61,908 bases of DNA, taken from the NCBI GenBank assembly GCA_051659505.1, contig JBOFOQ010000001.1, forward strand, positions 1 through 61,908, written 5' to 3'. Below the pieces are notes generated by a model, which searched no databases, had not been told where the DNA came from, and saw only the letters and a program-made list of their open reading frames with translations. This DNA is from JAGNZR01 sp051659505. Lineage in GTDB: Bacteria; Fusobacteriota; Fusobacteriia; Fusobacteriales; Fusobacteriaceae. Shown in pieces: positions 1-8,633 of this stretch (positions are counted from its first letter, which is position 1; every line of letters begins with the position of its first letter). The position numbers and the translations under genes are program-made.

Positions 1-1
1 A

Positions 2-139
2 GAGATGAAAAAAGGAATAATAAAAATAGGAAAACATGAAGAAAAAGAACTGAATTACCATTACAATGAGAATAATAAAATTATTGGTGGTGATTACCAA
101 AGTAAAATATGGGGAATAGACTTATTCGAAAAACTATAG
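2..139 (+). CDS. C-terminal fragment of an unidentified protein (truncated by window edge)
   Basis: An open frame enters from the left edge and ends at a TAG at 137-139, leaving about 45 residues that finish with GIDLFEKL. The fragment is rich in Lys, Asn and Glu and has no motif I recognise. It lies 49 bases before the MOSC gene on the same strand, so it may belong to the same molybdenum-related operon. An internal ATG at position 5 exists, but no ribosome binding site is visible in front of it, so this is read as the tail of a longer gene. Function unknown. Confidence 0.5.
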   Translation, partial: EMKKGIIKIGKHEEKELNYHYNENNKIIGGDYQSKIWGIDLFEKL

Positions 140-188
140 GAATATTATATCACGAAATAAAGGATAGTTTATTATACGAGGAGTAAAA

Positions 189-641
189 ATGGAGAAAAAA
201 ATAGAAGGAAAAATAGTCTCAATAAATATAAGTTTAAAAAAAGGTGAGGTAAAAATCCCTCAACAAAGTGCTAAATTTATAGAGAAGTTTGGAATAGAAG
301 GAGATGCTCATGGTGGAGATTGGCATAGGCAAGTTTCCCTTTTAGGTCTTGAAAGTGTAGATAAAATGAGGGGGAAAGGGATTGAACTTACAAATGGAAT
401 ATTTGCAGAAAATATAACAACAAGTGGAATACTTTTAAGTGACCTCCCAGTGGGAACAAAACTAGAGATAGGAAGTTCAGTACAAGAGGTTACTCAAATT
501 GGAAAACATTGTCACAATGATAACTGCGGAGTAAAAAAAGTAGTAGGAGATTGTGTAATGCCTCGTGAAGGAATATTTACAAGGGTTTTAAAAAGCGGCG
601 AAGTAAAAATAGGGGATAGTATTAAAATATTAGATAAATAA
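189..641 (+). CDS. MOSC-domain protein (molybdenum cofactor related)
   Basis: The 150-residue protein is a stand-alone MOSC domain. MOSC proteins bind sulfur or molybdopterin through a conserved Cys and take part in molybdenum cofactor handling. The sequence shows the typical GIEGDAHGGDWHRQVSLL block (about residues 35-52), an N-G-x-F-A-E-N segment near residue 70, and a GKHCHNDNCG stretch near residue 105 that should hold the functional Cys. A GAGGAG ribosome binding site lies just upstream of the ATG. The next genes are selenium-dependent molybdenum hydroxylase accessory genes and a molybdate transporter, which supports a role in cofactor maturation. The exact partner enzyme is not visible. 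Confidence 0.85.
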   Translation: MEKKIEGKIVSINISLKKGEVKIPQQSAKFIEKFGIEGDAHGGDWHRQVSLLGLESVDKMRGKGIELTNGIFAENITTSGILLSDLPVGTKLEIGSSVQEVTQIGKHCHNDNCGVKKVVGDCVMPREGIFTRVLKSGEVKIGDSIKILDK

Positions 642-673
642 TATTATAAATTAAGTTTAAAAGGAGAACTTTT

Positions 674-1567
674 ATGAAAAACTTAATAATCATAAGAGGT
701 GGAGGAGATTTAGCCTCTGGAGTAATTCAAAAGATTTGGAGAAGTGGTTTTAATATATTAGTGTTAGAAACAGAAAAACCAAGTTTTATTCGTAGAACAG
801 TTTCTTATGGTTCTGCAATGTTTAGTAAAAACTTTCATTTTACTTTAGAAGGAGCGACTTCTAGATATTTAGGTTCTTTAGATAACATAAATAAAGAGTC
901 TCAAGAAGTAGATAAATTAAAAAAAATAGATAAAATACTAGAAAAAATAGAAGAGAGTATAATTGTAGGAGAGGTTCCTATTATAGCAGACTCTAATTTA
1001 GAAATTTTAGAAATTACTAAACAAGATAAAAATAAAAGATTTTCAGTAGAAGCTTTAGTAGATGCAATTATTGCTAAAAAGAATTTAGGAATGAAAAAAG
1101 ATTTAGCACCAATAACCATAGGATTAGGACCTGGATTTAACGCAGGAATAGATGTGGACATAGTTATTGAAACTATGAGAGGTCATGACTTAGGAAGATT
1201 AATTTTTAGTGGAATAGCACAGTCTAACACTGGAGTTCCAGGAATGGTAGGTGGAGAGTCTAAATTAAGAGTAATATATGCACCTTGTGACGGAAATGTA
1301 GAAATAATAAAAGATATTGGTTCTATAGTTAAAGAAGGGGAAATAGTAGCTAAAGTTGGAACGATGAGTGTCAAAGCAACTATAGCCGGGTTAGTAAGAG
1401 GAGCAATAAAAGATGGATATTTAGCTCATAAAGGAATGAAAATTGGAGATATAGACCCTAGAGTGGAAGAGTATAAAAATGCTTACACTATTTCAGATAA
1501 AGCAAGAGCTCTAGGAGGCGGAGTTTTAGAAGGAATATTATATCTTAAAAATAGAAAAAGTAATTAA
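674..1567 (+). CDS. yqeB: YqeB-type accessory protein of the selenium-dependent molybdenum hydroxylase system
   Basis: The 297-residue protein matches the EF2563/YqeB family, found in clusters that mature selenium-dependent molybdenum hydroxylases such as xanthine dehydrogenase. It begins with a nucleotide-binding-like IIRGGGDLASGVIQKIWRSG segment (residues 5-24) and contains ITIGLGPGFNAGIDVDIVIE near residue 160, both typical of the family. The C-terminal part, from about residue 200, resembles a biotinyl/lipoyl-like fold with a G-x-V-R-G turn. An AAAGGAG site precedes the ATG. It lies between the MOSC gene and the yqeC-mocA fusion, the expected neighbourhood. The biochemical activity is not established for the family; the assignment is by context and sequence pattern. 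Confidence 0.85.
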   Translation: MKNLIIIRGGGDLASGVIQKIWRSGFNILVLETEKPSFIRRTVSYGSAMFSKNFHFTLEGATSRYLGSLDNINKESQEVDKLKKIDKILEKIEESIIVGEVPIIADSNLEILEITKQDKNKRFSVEALVDAIIAKKNLGMKKDLAPITIGLGPGFNAGIDVDIVIETMRGHDLGRLIFSGIAQSNTGVPGMVGGESKLRVIYAPCDGNVEIIKDIGSIVKEGEIVAKVGTMSVKATIAGLVRGAIKDGYLAHKGMKIGDIDPRVEEYKNAYTISDKARALGGGVLEGILYLKNRKSN

Positions 1568-1598
1568 AAAATAATGGAAAAATAAGAGAGGTAAAACT

Positions 1599-2933
1599 TT
1601 GAATATTACTCAGTGTTTTAATATAAAAAAAGGAGATATTATAACAGTTACTGGGGGAGGTGGAAAAACCTCTCTTATTTTTCATTTAGCTAGAGAATTA
1701 AGTAAACACTCAAAAGTTTTAATTACAACAACAACTAAAATATATGAACCACAAAAGTTTCAATATGAAGAACTTATACTAGTTAGTAGTGAAACTATAA
1801 AGGGCAGTGGTACTAATATTTTCATTTTAGGAGACAGAATAGATATTAAAACTGGGAAATTAATAGGAATTTGTGATAAAATAATAGAAGAATATAAAGA
1901 TAAATATGATTATATTCTTATAGAGGGTGACGGTTCTAACGGAAAACCTTTAAAATATTGGAATGAATATGAGCCAGTAATTAGTAAGTTTTCAACTAAA
2001 ATTATAGGTGTTACTAATTTAGATGCCTTAGGTAAAGAAATTTTAGAAGCGACTCATAGAGGTTCAAAACTGTGTAAGCAACATAAGTGGTCTGAGAATA
2101 ATAAAATAGATTTAGAAAAATTTGGTCATTATCTTTTAAAAGGTGATTTTTTTAGAGGTTTTGATTTTGTAAAAAATAAAAATAATATGGAAAAAATATT
2201 TTTTATAAATGGAGTGGAGGGACTGGATAAATTAAATTTTGCCTTGGAGTTAGGAAATTTTTTAAGGGATAATAATCGTGAAGAAAAAATAGTGATAGGA
2301 AGTTTTGTAGAGAGAGAATGTTATTCTTATAAAAAAATAATTTCTACTCTCTTAGCATCAGGTTTTTCAAAAAGATTTGGAGAAGATAAACTTCTTTTTA
2401 AATATGAAAATAAAACTTTATTAGAAAAAAGTTTGGAAAATATAGAGGGAATTAGTTTTTTTAAAAAACAAATTGTAATACGAGAAGATAAAAAAAAGTT
2501 AAAAATTATAAAGAAGTTAGAAGAGAAAATTAAATGGAAGGTTTTAATAAATAGTGAAGCACATTTAGGACAGAGTAGCGGAATAAAACTAGGTATAAAA
2601 AATTTAAATAAAGATGAAAGCATGATGTTTTTCACAGGAGACCAACATTTTTTAACTAAAGAAACTATTTTAAAAATTATAAAATCTTATTTAAAAGAAG
2701 AGAAAATTACAATTCCCTATGTGGAAAATGAAAGTTTTTCTCCGAATATATTCCCACCAGAATATAAAGCAAGATTAGAAAGTATTTGTGGAGACAAAGG
2801 TGGTAAATCTATTTTAAATGAAAGTGACAAAATTAATAAAATTATGTTTAAAGATAAAATAATTTTTTTTGATATAGATACACAAAATGATTTAGAAATA
2901 CTAAAAGATGAGATATTAAAAAATAAAAAATGA
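1599..2933 (+). CDS. YqeC-MocA fusion: hydroxylase accessory ATPase plus molybdopterin nucleotidyltransferase-like domain
   Basis: Two domains usually encoded separately are joined here. Residues 1 to about 220 are YqeC-like, with a P-loop TVTGGGGKTSLIFHLA near residue 15, and IEGDGSNGKPLK and LDALGK motifs. From about residue 245 a MobA/MocA-type nucleotidyltransferase follows: LLASGFSKRFGEDKLLF (canonical L-A-A-G-x-S-x-R-M-G), GQSSGIKLGI, FTGDQHFL, and FDIDTQNDLE near the end. MocA makes molybdopterin cytosine dinucleotide, the cofactor form of xanthine dehydrogenase-type enzymes. The start is the TTG at 1599, preceded by AGAGAGG at 1585-1591. The gene sits between yqeB and modBA. The fused arrangement suggests the two steps are physically coupled; that part is inference. 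Confidence 0.85.
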   Translation: MNITQCFNIKKGDIITVTGGGGKTSLIFHLARELSKHSKVLITTTTKIYEPQKFQYEELILVSSETIKGSGTNIFILGDRIDIKTGKLIGICDKIIEEYKDKYDYILIEGDGSNGKPLKYWNEYEPVISKFSTKIIGVTNLDALGKEILEATHRGSKLCKQHKWSENNKIDLEKFGHYLLKGDFFRGFDFVKNKNNMEKIFFINGVEGLDKLNFALELGNFLRDNNREEKIVIGSFVERECYSYKKIISTLLASGFSKRFGEDKLLFKYENKTLLEKSLENIEGISFFKKQIVIREDKKKLKIIKKLEEKIKWKVLINSEAHLGQSSGIKLGIKNLNKDESMMFFTGDQHFLTKETILKIIKSYLKEEKITIPYVENESFSPNIFPPEYKARLESICGDKGGKSILNESDKINKIMFKDKIIFFDIDTQNDLEILKDEILKNKK

Positions 2934-2949
2934 AGTTGAGGTGAAAACA

Positions 2950-3603
2950 GTGATTGGTGCATTATTAATTTCTTTTAAAGTTGTAACAGTATCCTTAGTA
3001 ATTTCATTTATAATAGGATTATTACTTGCATGGAGAGTCTCTTATAAATTTGGAAAATTAGAAAAAACACTTGAATGGATAGGACTTATCCCAATGTTTT
3101 TCCCCCCTTCAGCAATAGGATATTTTGCACTTTTATTCCTTGGAAGAAATAGTTTTATAGGTAAAATATTATATGAACAATTTAACTATCGTTTTGTTTT
3201 TACATGGGAGGCTGGGGTAATAGTTATCTCAATTGTTATTTTTCCAATTATGTATAAAAGTTTTAAAAATGGATTTGCTCAAATACCTACTGAATTAAAA
3301 GAAGTAGCTAGTGAATTAGGGTTAAGTAAAATACAAAGATTAAAATATGTTGATTTGCCTATGATAAAAAAAAATATATTTTCAGGTTTGATTTTAGGAT
3401 TTGGACGAGGATTTGGAGAGTTTGGCGCAACAATTATGGTCATGGGAAATATTCCAGGAAAAACTCAAACTATCCCTATGGCACTGTACTCTTCTGTGGA
3501 AAGTGGTGATTATAGCGAAGCAAATAAAATATTTATAGTGATTATTTTAATTAGTGGGGTAGTGGTGACTTTGTATAACTATTTACTGAAAAAGGAATGG
3601 TAG
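2950..3603 (+). CDS. modB: Molybdate ABC transporter permease
   Basis: ModB forms the membrane channel of the molybdate importer. The protein (217 residues from the chosen start) has about five or six membrane segments and the permease EAA loop ELKEVASELGLSKIQRLKYV near residue 114, then GRGFGEFGATIMVMGN, the ModB signature. GTG at 2941 is a possible start, but GAGGTGA (2938-2944) overlaps it and stands at ideal distance from the GTG at 2950, so 2950 is preferred. The gene overlaps no neighbour but is packed between the yqeC-mocA fusion and modA. No ATPase gene (modC) is adjacent, so the pump must borrow one from elsewhere in the genome. Confidence 0.9.
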   Translation: MIGALLISFKVVTVSLVISFIIGLLLAWRVSYKFGKLEKTLEWIGLIPMFFPPSAIGYFALLFLGRNSFIGKILYEQFNYRFVFTWEAGVIVISIVIFPIMYKSFKNGFAQIPTELKEVASELGLSKIQRLKYVDLPMIKKNIFSGLILGFGRGFGEFGATIMVMGNIPGKTQTIPMALYSSVESGDYSEANKIFIVIILISGVVVTLYNYLLKKEW

Positions 3604-3606
3604 GTA

Positions 3607-4356
3607 ATGAGAAATAAAAATAAAATATTCTTAATATTGCTAATTTTAAATATGTTTTTTACCTTAAATAGTTATTCAAGTGAGATAAAACTTTCTGTAA
3701 CAGCAAGTATGGAAGGGGTATTAAAAGAAATTATTACAGAATATAAAAAAAATAATCAAGTGAAAATTTTTGTCAATATTTCAGGGTCAGGAGTATTAAG
3801 ACAGCAAATAGAAAATGGTGCAGAGATAGATATTGTATTCTTTGCAGATACGGAAAATTTAGAGAGATTAAAAGAGAAGAATCTCATAGAAAATATTCAA
3901 GAAAATATTGTGATTTATAATACTCTTGTCCTTGCTGGAAAAAAAGATATAGACTCTTTAGATGAAATAAAAGGGAAACAACTGGGAATTGCTAACCCTA
4001 AAAGTGCACCAGTAGGTCGTTACTCTGTAGAATATTTAAAAAAATCAGGTGATTTTGATATGCTAAAAGATAATATTGTTTATGGAAAAGATGTTAGGAG
4101 TATAAGTAATTATTTACAGCTGGGAGAGGTAGAATATGGTTTTATTTATAAAACTGAGTTAGGAAGATTAAAAGGGATAAAAGAGATATATCCCTTAAAT
4201 AAACTTTATGGAACAGAAGCTAAGTATTCTTTTGGAGTGTTAAAAGGAAAAGGAAGTAAAGAAGTTTTAAAATTTTATGATTATTTAAAGAATGAAAGAG
4301 TTATAAATATATTGGAAAAAGCAGGTTATCAAGTGGAGAAAGTTAAAATAAACTAA
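3607..4356 (+). CDS. modA: Molybdate-binding periplasmic protein
   Basis: ModA captures molybdate or tungstate outside the inner membrane and delivers it to ModB. The 249-residue protein has a signal peptide (Lys-rich start, a Leu/Ile/Phe core, cleavage near residue 24 after NSYSS), the LSVTASMEGVLKEI strand, the oxyanion-binding SGSGVLRQQIENGAEIDIVF region near residue 58, and an IANPKSAPVGRYSVE hinge typical of ModA (GNPxxxPxG). It starts three bases after modB stops, so the two are co-translated. Gene order B-A is the reverse of the common A-B-C order. A hairpin terminator follows at 4484. Confidence 0.92.
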   Translation: MRNKNKIFLILLILNMFFTLNSYSSEIKLSVTASMEGVLKEIITEYKKNNQVKIFVNISGSGVLRQQIENGAEIDIVFFADTENLERLKEKNLIENIQENIVIYNTLVLAGKKDIDSLDEIKGKQLGIANPKSAPVGRYSVEYLKKSGDFDMLKDNIVYGKDVRSISNYLQLGEVEYGFIYKTELGRLKGIKEIYPLNKLYGTEAKYSFGVLKGKGSKEVLKFYDYLKNERVINILEKAGYQVEKVKIN

Positions 4357-4483
4357 AAAATAAAAATAAGAATAAAAGTGTATTGTTTTTTTTTAAATAA
4401 AATGGGATAATAGAAACAAGAAAATTGTTATATGTTTAAAAATTGACTAAATCAGAGTAAAGCAAAAATAAAATAATAATTAA

Positions 4484-4520
4484 CTCTCTAATATATTTTT
4501 TAGAGAGAATTTTTATTTTT
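4484..4520 (+). terminator. Rho-independent terminator after modA
   Basis: CTCTCTA (4484-4490) pairs with TAGAGAG (4501-4507) around a 10-base loop and is followed by AATTTTTATTTTT. It ends the molybdenum operon before mfd. The rest of the 204-base gap 4357-4560 is AT-rich and shows nothing else I can name. Confidence 0.7.
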
Positions 4521-4560
4521 TAAATAGTCTGGTAAAGATAGGTTGTATTAGGGGGAGAAA

Positions 4561-7542
4561 ATGTTTGAGAAGGTAAAGATAGAGAGTAATATTTTATATA
4601 GAGGTGAGATCCCATTTTTACTTAAAAAATCAAAAAAAAATATAGTCTATCTGTGTTCGTCAAAAAAAAATATGAACGATTATTATTGGGTGCTAAAAGA
4701 TTTTTATAAAGGGAAAATCATAAAATCTTATGATGGAACAGACGAGGATTATATAAGTTTTAATTATTCAATAATAGATGCTATAAATAAAAATGAAAAA
4801 TTTATAGTTCTTGTAACTCTTGAATTTTTTTTAAAAGAGTTTAAATATTTTGGTAATAGAGTTCTACTTGAAAAAGATAAAAAAATAGATTTAAAAAATT
4901 TAATAATTAAATTTGAAGAAAATGGTTATAAAAGAAATTATCTTATTGAGAAAAGAATGGATTTTTCTTTGCGTGGAAATATTTTAGACTTTTTTCCTAT
5001 AAATGGAGAATATCCAATTAGAGTAGAACTTTATGACGAAGTAGTAGAAAGACTTGGATACTTTGATATTGAAACTCAAAAAACTGTTGAGAAAAAAGAA
5101 AAAATCGATATGTATATTGACAGTAATAAAAAAGAAATTTCTAATTTTATGGAAATTTTTAAAGATATAAAAAAAGCTAGTTTTCCTGTTTGCTATATGG
5201 AAAATAAAGAAATATTACAGTATAAATTAGAAAAAGTAATATTTGATGCTAGTAAAAATCAAGATATGATTAAAAATAAGTTTTTAGAGGGAACTCAAAA
5301 TTTCCTTGAAATAAATCATAAAAGATTTTTAGAAGAAGAGATAGTTAAGTATAAAAATTACGAAAGTTTAAAAGAGATTTCAAAAGAAAAAGAAATAATA
5401 ATTTATAGCGATGAAGAAAAAAGATACACTGAAATATTTAAAGATTATTTAAATGTAAAAATAAATAAATATCCACTTTATGAAGGTTTTGAAAATAATT
5501 CAATTTTACATTTAAGTGATAGAGAGTTAAAAGGTGTGAGAGTTAGAAGAGAGAAAAAACAAAAGATTGAGATTAAACATCATGATATGTCTCAAATAAA
5601 AGAAGGGGATTACATAATTCATGAAAATTTTGGTGTAGGAATATATATAGGACTGAAATTAATAAATGATGATGAATATTTAATTATTAAATATGCTGAT
5701 GAAGATAGGCTATATGTTCCCATGGGGAATCTAGATAAAATAGAACGGTTTCAAGTAGAACCTGGAAATGAGCCAGAAATATATAGAATTGGAAGAAAAG
5801 GCTTTAAGAAAAAAAGGGAAAAATTAAAAGAAGATATGCTAAAATTTGCTAAAGAGATTGTGGAAATACAATCTAAAAGACTACTAAATAAGGGTATTTC
5901 ATTTAGTAGAGACACTCTTTGGCAGGAAGAGTTTGAAGATGGCTTTCCTTACACATTAACAAAAGACCAAAGTAAAGCTATAGATGACGTAAAAAGAGAT
6001 ATGGAAAAAAATAAAGTCATGGACAGAATTATTTGTGGAGATGTGGGCTGTGGGAAAACAGAAGTAGCAATAAGAGCAGCTTTTAAAGCGGTACAAGATG
6101 GAAAACAAGTGGTTTTAATGGTTCCAACTACTATATTAGCCCAGCAGCACTACGAACGTTTCAAAGAGAGATTTAAAAACTTTCCCTTTGTTGTTGAAAT
6201 ATTAAGTAGACTTAAAAATGATAAAGAACAACAAGAATGTATAAAGCATATAGAAAAAGGTGGAGTTGATATTATAATTGGAACTCATAAAATAATATCT
6301 AAAGATATTATTTTTAATGACTTAGGATTAGTTATAATAGACGAAGAACAAAAATTTGGAGTAAAGGCAAAAGAAAGATTAAAACATTTAGAAAATAATG
6401 TGGACATGCTAACTCTTACAGCTACTCCTATTCCTAGAACATTAAATTTAGCCCTACTAGGTATAAGGGATATATCTATAATAGAAAGTTTACCTGAGAA
6501 TAGAATTCCTATTCAAGATTTTTTCATAGAGAATAGCAAAGAGGAAATAAGGGTTGCTATAATGAAGGAGTTTTCAAGAGAGGGGCAAACTTTTTATATA
6601 TATAATTCAGTAAAAAATATGGAAAGAAAATTAAAAGAATTACGAGAAATTGTTCCATCATTTATAAAAATCTCATCAATTCATGGGCAGATGGTTCCCA
6701 GTGATATTAGGGATACACTACATGAGTTTGAAAGTGGAGAGATAGATGTTCTTCTCTCTACAACAATTATTGAAAATGGAATAGATGTGGAAAATGCCAA
6801 TACTATAATAATAGAAGGGATAGAAAAATTAGGACTTTCTCAAATGTATCAATTAAGAGGTAGAATAGGGAGAGGTTCTGAAAGAGGTTATTGCTATATT
6901 CTAGTTGATAATGAAAAATCTTTAAAGGCTAAGTCTAAGATGAGAGAAGAATCAATGAGACAACTCTCAGATTTAGGAAAAGGGACTGGGTTCCATCTTT
7001 CACTGGAAGATATGAGAATAAGAGGTGCTGGAGAAGTCTTAGGAGATAAACAACACGGCGCTTTAGAAGTTTTAGGGTACGGATTATATCTAAAATTAAT
7101 ACAAGAAGAGGTAAGGAAATTAAAAGGTGAATATATTGAAAAAATAGAAGGTTTTGAGCTAAAACTTTTAGCTTCTGGATATATCCCTGATTCATATATT
7201 AGTAAAGAAGAAAAAATAGTAATATACAAAAGAGTTTCAGAAATGTCAAATAGTCAAGAGATTTTAGATTTAAAAGAAGAACTAAAAGATAGATTTGGGA
7301 AATTACCTATAGAAACTATCTCATATTTAAGAGGTCAAAGGATAAAACTTTTAGCCATGTCAAAAAAAATAATATCTGTAGTTGAAAAAGAAAATTCTTC
7401 AGATTTTAAATTTTATAAAGATGAAATTAATCTTGAAAAAATAATGAAATTATTGGAAAGTGGAAAAGCTAAATACCTAAAAAAAGAAGGGATACTAAAT
7501 TTTAATGGAACAATAGAAGAATTTTTAACTTATTATTCATAA
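4561..7542 (+). CDS. mfd: Transcription-repair coupling factor Mfd
   Basis: Mfd is a DNA translocase that removes RNA polymerase stalled at DNA damage and recruits the UvrA nucleotide-excision machinery. The 993-residue protein has a degenerate UvrB-homology N-terminal part, a CarD-like RNA-polymerase interaction domain starting near residue 345 (GDYIIHENFGVGIYIGL), a helicase core with Walker A GDVGCGKTEVA near residue 494, DEEQKFGV near residue 595, and QLRGRIGRGSERGYCY near residue 763, then the TRCF C-terminal domain. At 993 residues it is shorter than the E. coli protein (about 1150), mainly in the N-terminal third. GGGGGAG lies before the ATG. It heads a run mfd-mazG-rqcP-ispE-spoVG. 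Confidence 0.97.
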   Translation: MFEKVKIESNILYRGEIPFLLKKSKKNIVYLCSSKKNMNDYYWVLKDFYKGKIIKSYDGTDEDYISFNYSIIDAINKNEKFIVLVTLEFFLKEFKYFGNRVLLEKDKKIDLKNLIIKFEENGYKRNYLIEKRMDFSLRGNILDFFPINGEYPIRVELYDEVVERLGYFDIETQKTVEKKEKIDMYIDSNKKEISNFMEIFKDIKKASFPVCYMENKEILQYKLEKVIFDASKNQDMIKNKFLEGTQNFLEINHKRFLEEEIVKYKNYESLKEISKEKEIIIYSDEEKRYTEIFKDYLNVKINKYPLYEGFENNSILHLSDRELKGVRVRREKKQKIEIKHHDMSQIKEGDYIIHENFGVGIYIGLKLINDDEYLIIKYADEDRLYVPMGNLDKIERFQVEPGNEPEIYRIGRKGFKKKREKLKEDMLKFAKEIVEIQSKRLLNKGISFSRDTLWQEEFEDGFPYTLTKDQSKAIDDVKRDMEKNKVMDRIICGDVGCGKTEVAIRAAFKAVQDGKQVVLMVPTTILAQQHYERFKERFKNFPFVVEILSRLKNDKEQQECIKHIEKGGVDIIIGTHKIISKDIIFNDLGLVIIDEEQKFGVKAKERLKHLENNVDMLTLTATPIPRTLNLALLGIRDISIIESLPENRIPIQDFFIENSKEEIRVAIMKEFSREGQTFYIYNSVKNMERKLKELREIVPSFIKISSIHGQMVPSDIRDTLHEFESGEIDVLLSTTIIENGIDVENANTIIIEGIEKLGLSQMYQLRGRIGRGSERGYCYILVDNEKSLKAKSKMREESMRQLSDLGKGTGFHLSLEDMRIRGAGEVLGDKQHGALEVLGYGLYLKLIQEEVRKLKGEYIEKIEGFELKLLASGYIPDSYISKEEKIVIYKRVSEMSNSQEILDLKEELKDRFGKLPIETISYLRGQRIKLLAMSKKIISVVEKENSSDFKFYKDEINLEKIMKLLESGKAKYLKKEGILNFNGTIEEFLTYYS

Positions 7543-7556
7543 AATTGGGAGGAAAA

Positions 7557-8318
7557 ATGAAAGAATTTGATAACTTGGTAAAAATAATGAAGGAATTACG
7601 TGGTGAAAATGGTTGTCCTTGGGACCAAAAACAAACTTTAACCACTTTAAAAGAATATCTTTTAGAAGAAACATACGAGACTTTAGAGGTTATGGATGAA
7701 GGGGGAGATAAGCTTAAAGGAGAGTTAGGAGACCTGCTTTTAAATATAATATTTCAATCTCAAATTTGTGAAGAAAAAAATGAGTTTAATATAAAAAATG
7801 TTATAGAAACTCTAACTGAAAAATTAATAAGAAGACATCCACATATTTTTCTTAATAAAACAGAGGGACTAAGTGCAGAAGAGGTAAAAATACAATGGGA
7901 CAAAGTTAAAAGTAAAGAGAAAGAACATAAAAATAGAAAATCAGTATTAGATGGTATTCCTAAAACTTTTCCTCCTATGATGAGAGCTGAAAAAATCATA
8001 AAAAAGGTTTCAGAAGTTGGATTTGATTGGGAAGATGCAAATGGTGTTCTAGATAAAATTCAAGAAGAGATAGAGGAGTTAAGAATAGAACTTAAAAGTG
8101 GAAAAGATATATCAATAAAAAATGAACTAGGAGACTTAATTTTTTCTCTTATTAATTTATCACGATATTTAGGTTATAATAGTTCAGATATTTTAGAAAA
8201 TACAAATAAAAAATTTGAAAGAAGATTTAGATATGTTGAAGAAAATTGTGAGGTAAAAAAAGAAAATATAGTGAAAATGGAAGAGAAATGGCAAGAATCA
8301 AAAAAAATAGTGGGATAA
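7557..8318 (+). CDS. mazG: Nucleoside triphosphate pyrophosphohydrolase MazG
   Basis: MazG hydrolyses nucleoside triphosphates to monophosphates and pyrophosphate, cleaning the nucleotide pool. The 253-residue protein has the duplicated all-alpha MazG fold: an N-terminal half with CPWDQKQTLTTLKEYLLEE and ETYETLEVMD followed by GELGDLLLNIIF, and a second half with VGFDWEDANGVLDKIQEEIEE and NELGDLIFSLINLSRYLG. The E-E-x-x-E and E-x-x-D metal-binding acidic residues are visible in both. The ATG at 7557 is chosen because GGGAGG (7547-7552) stands in front of it; the in-frame TTG at 7545 would overlap that site. It starts 15 bases after mfd ends. Confidence 0.93.
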   Translation: MKEFDNLVKIMKELRGENGCPWDQKQTLTTLKEYLLEETYETLEVMDEGGDKLKGELGDLLLNIIFQSQICEEKNEFNIKNVIETLTEKLIRRHPHIFLNKTEGLSAEEVKIQWDKVKSKEKEHKNRKSVLDGIPKTFPPMMRAEKIIKKVSEVGFDWEDANGVLDKIQEEIEELRIELKSGKDISIKNELGDLIFSLINLSRYLGYNSSDILENTNKKFERRFRYVEENCEVKKENIVKMEEKWQESKKIVG

Positions 8319-8333
8319 ATATAGGAGGAAACT

Positions 8334-8633
8334 ATGAGAGTTGATAAATTTTTAAAAGTAAGTAGAATTATAAAAAGAAGACCAATTGCAAAATTAGTTG
8401 TAGATGGGGGAAAGGCAAAGATTAATGGAAAAATTGCTAAAGCAGGAACAGAGATTAAAGTTGGCAATATTTTAGAGTTAGAATACTATGATAAATATTT
8501 TAAAGTTGAAATACTAGAAGTTCCTCTTGGGAATGTTCCCAAGGACAAAACTGGAGATTTAATTAAAATATTAGAGGTAAAAGGGATAGACAAAGAGATA
8601 AATCTAGAAAGTGAAGAGGAACTTTTTTTATGA
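8334..8633 (+). CDS. rqcP: S4-domain RNA-binding protein of the RqcP/YabO type
   Basis: This 99-residue protein is a single S4 RNA-binding domain: MRVDKFLKVSRIIKRRPIAK followed by VVDGGKAKINGKIAKAGTEI and a C-terminal extension. In Bacillus, RqcP (YabO) binds stalled 50S subunits and helps RqcH add alanine tails in ribosome quality control. The Bacillus gene also lies next to mazG, and the same order is kept here, which favours RqcP over the related heat-shock protein Hsp15. AGGAGG (8322-8331 region) precedes the ATG. It overlaps ispE by four bases (ATGA). Confidence 0.8.
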   Translation: MRVDKFLKVSRIIKRRPIAKLVVDGGKAKINGKIAKAGTEIKVGNILELEYYDKYFKVEILEVPLGNVPKDKTGDLIKILEVKGIDKEINLESEEELFL

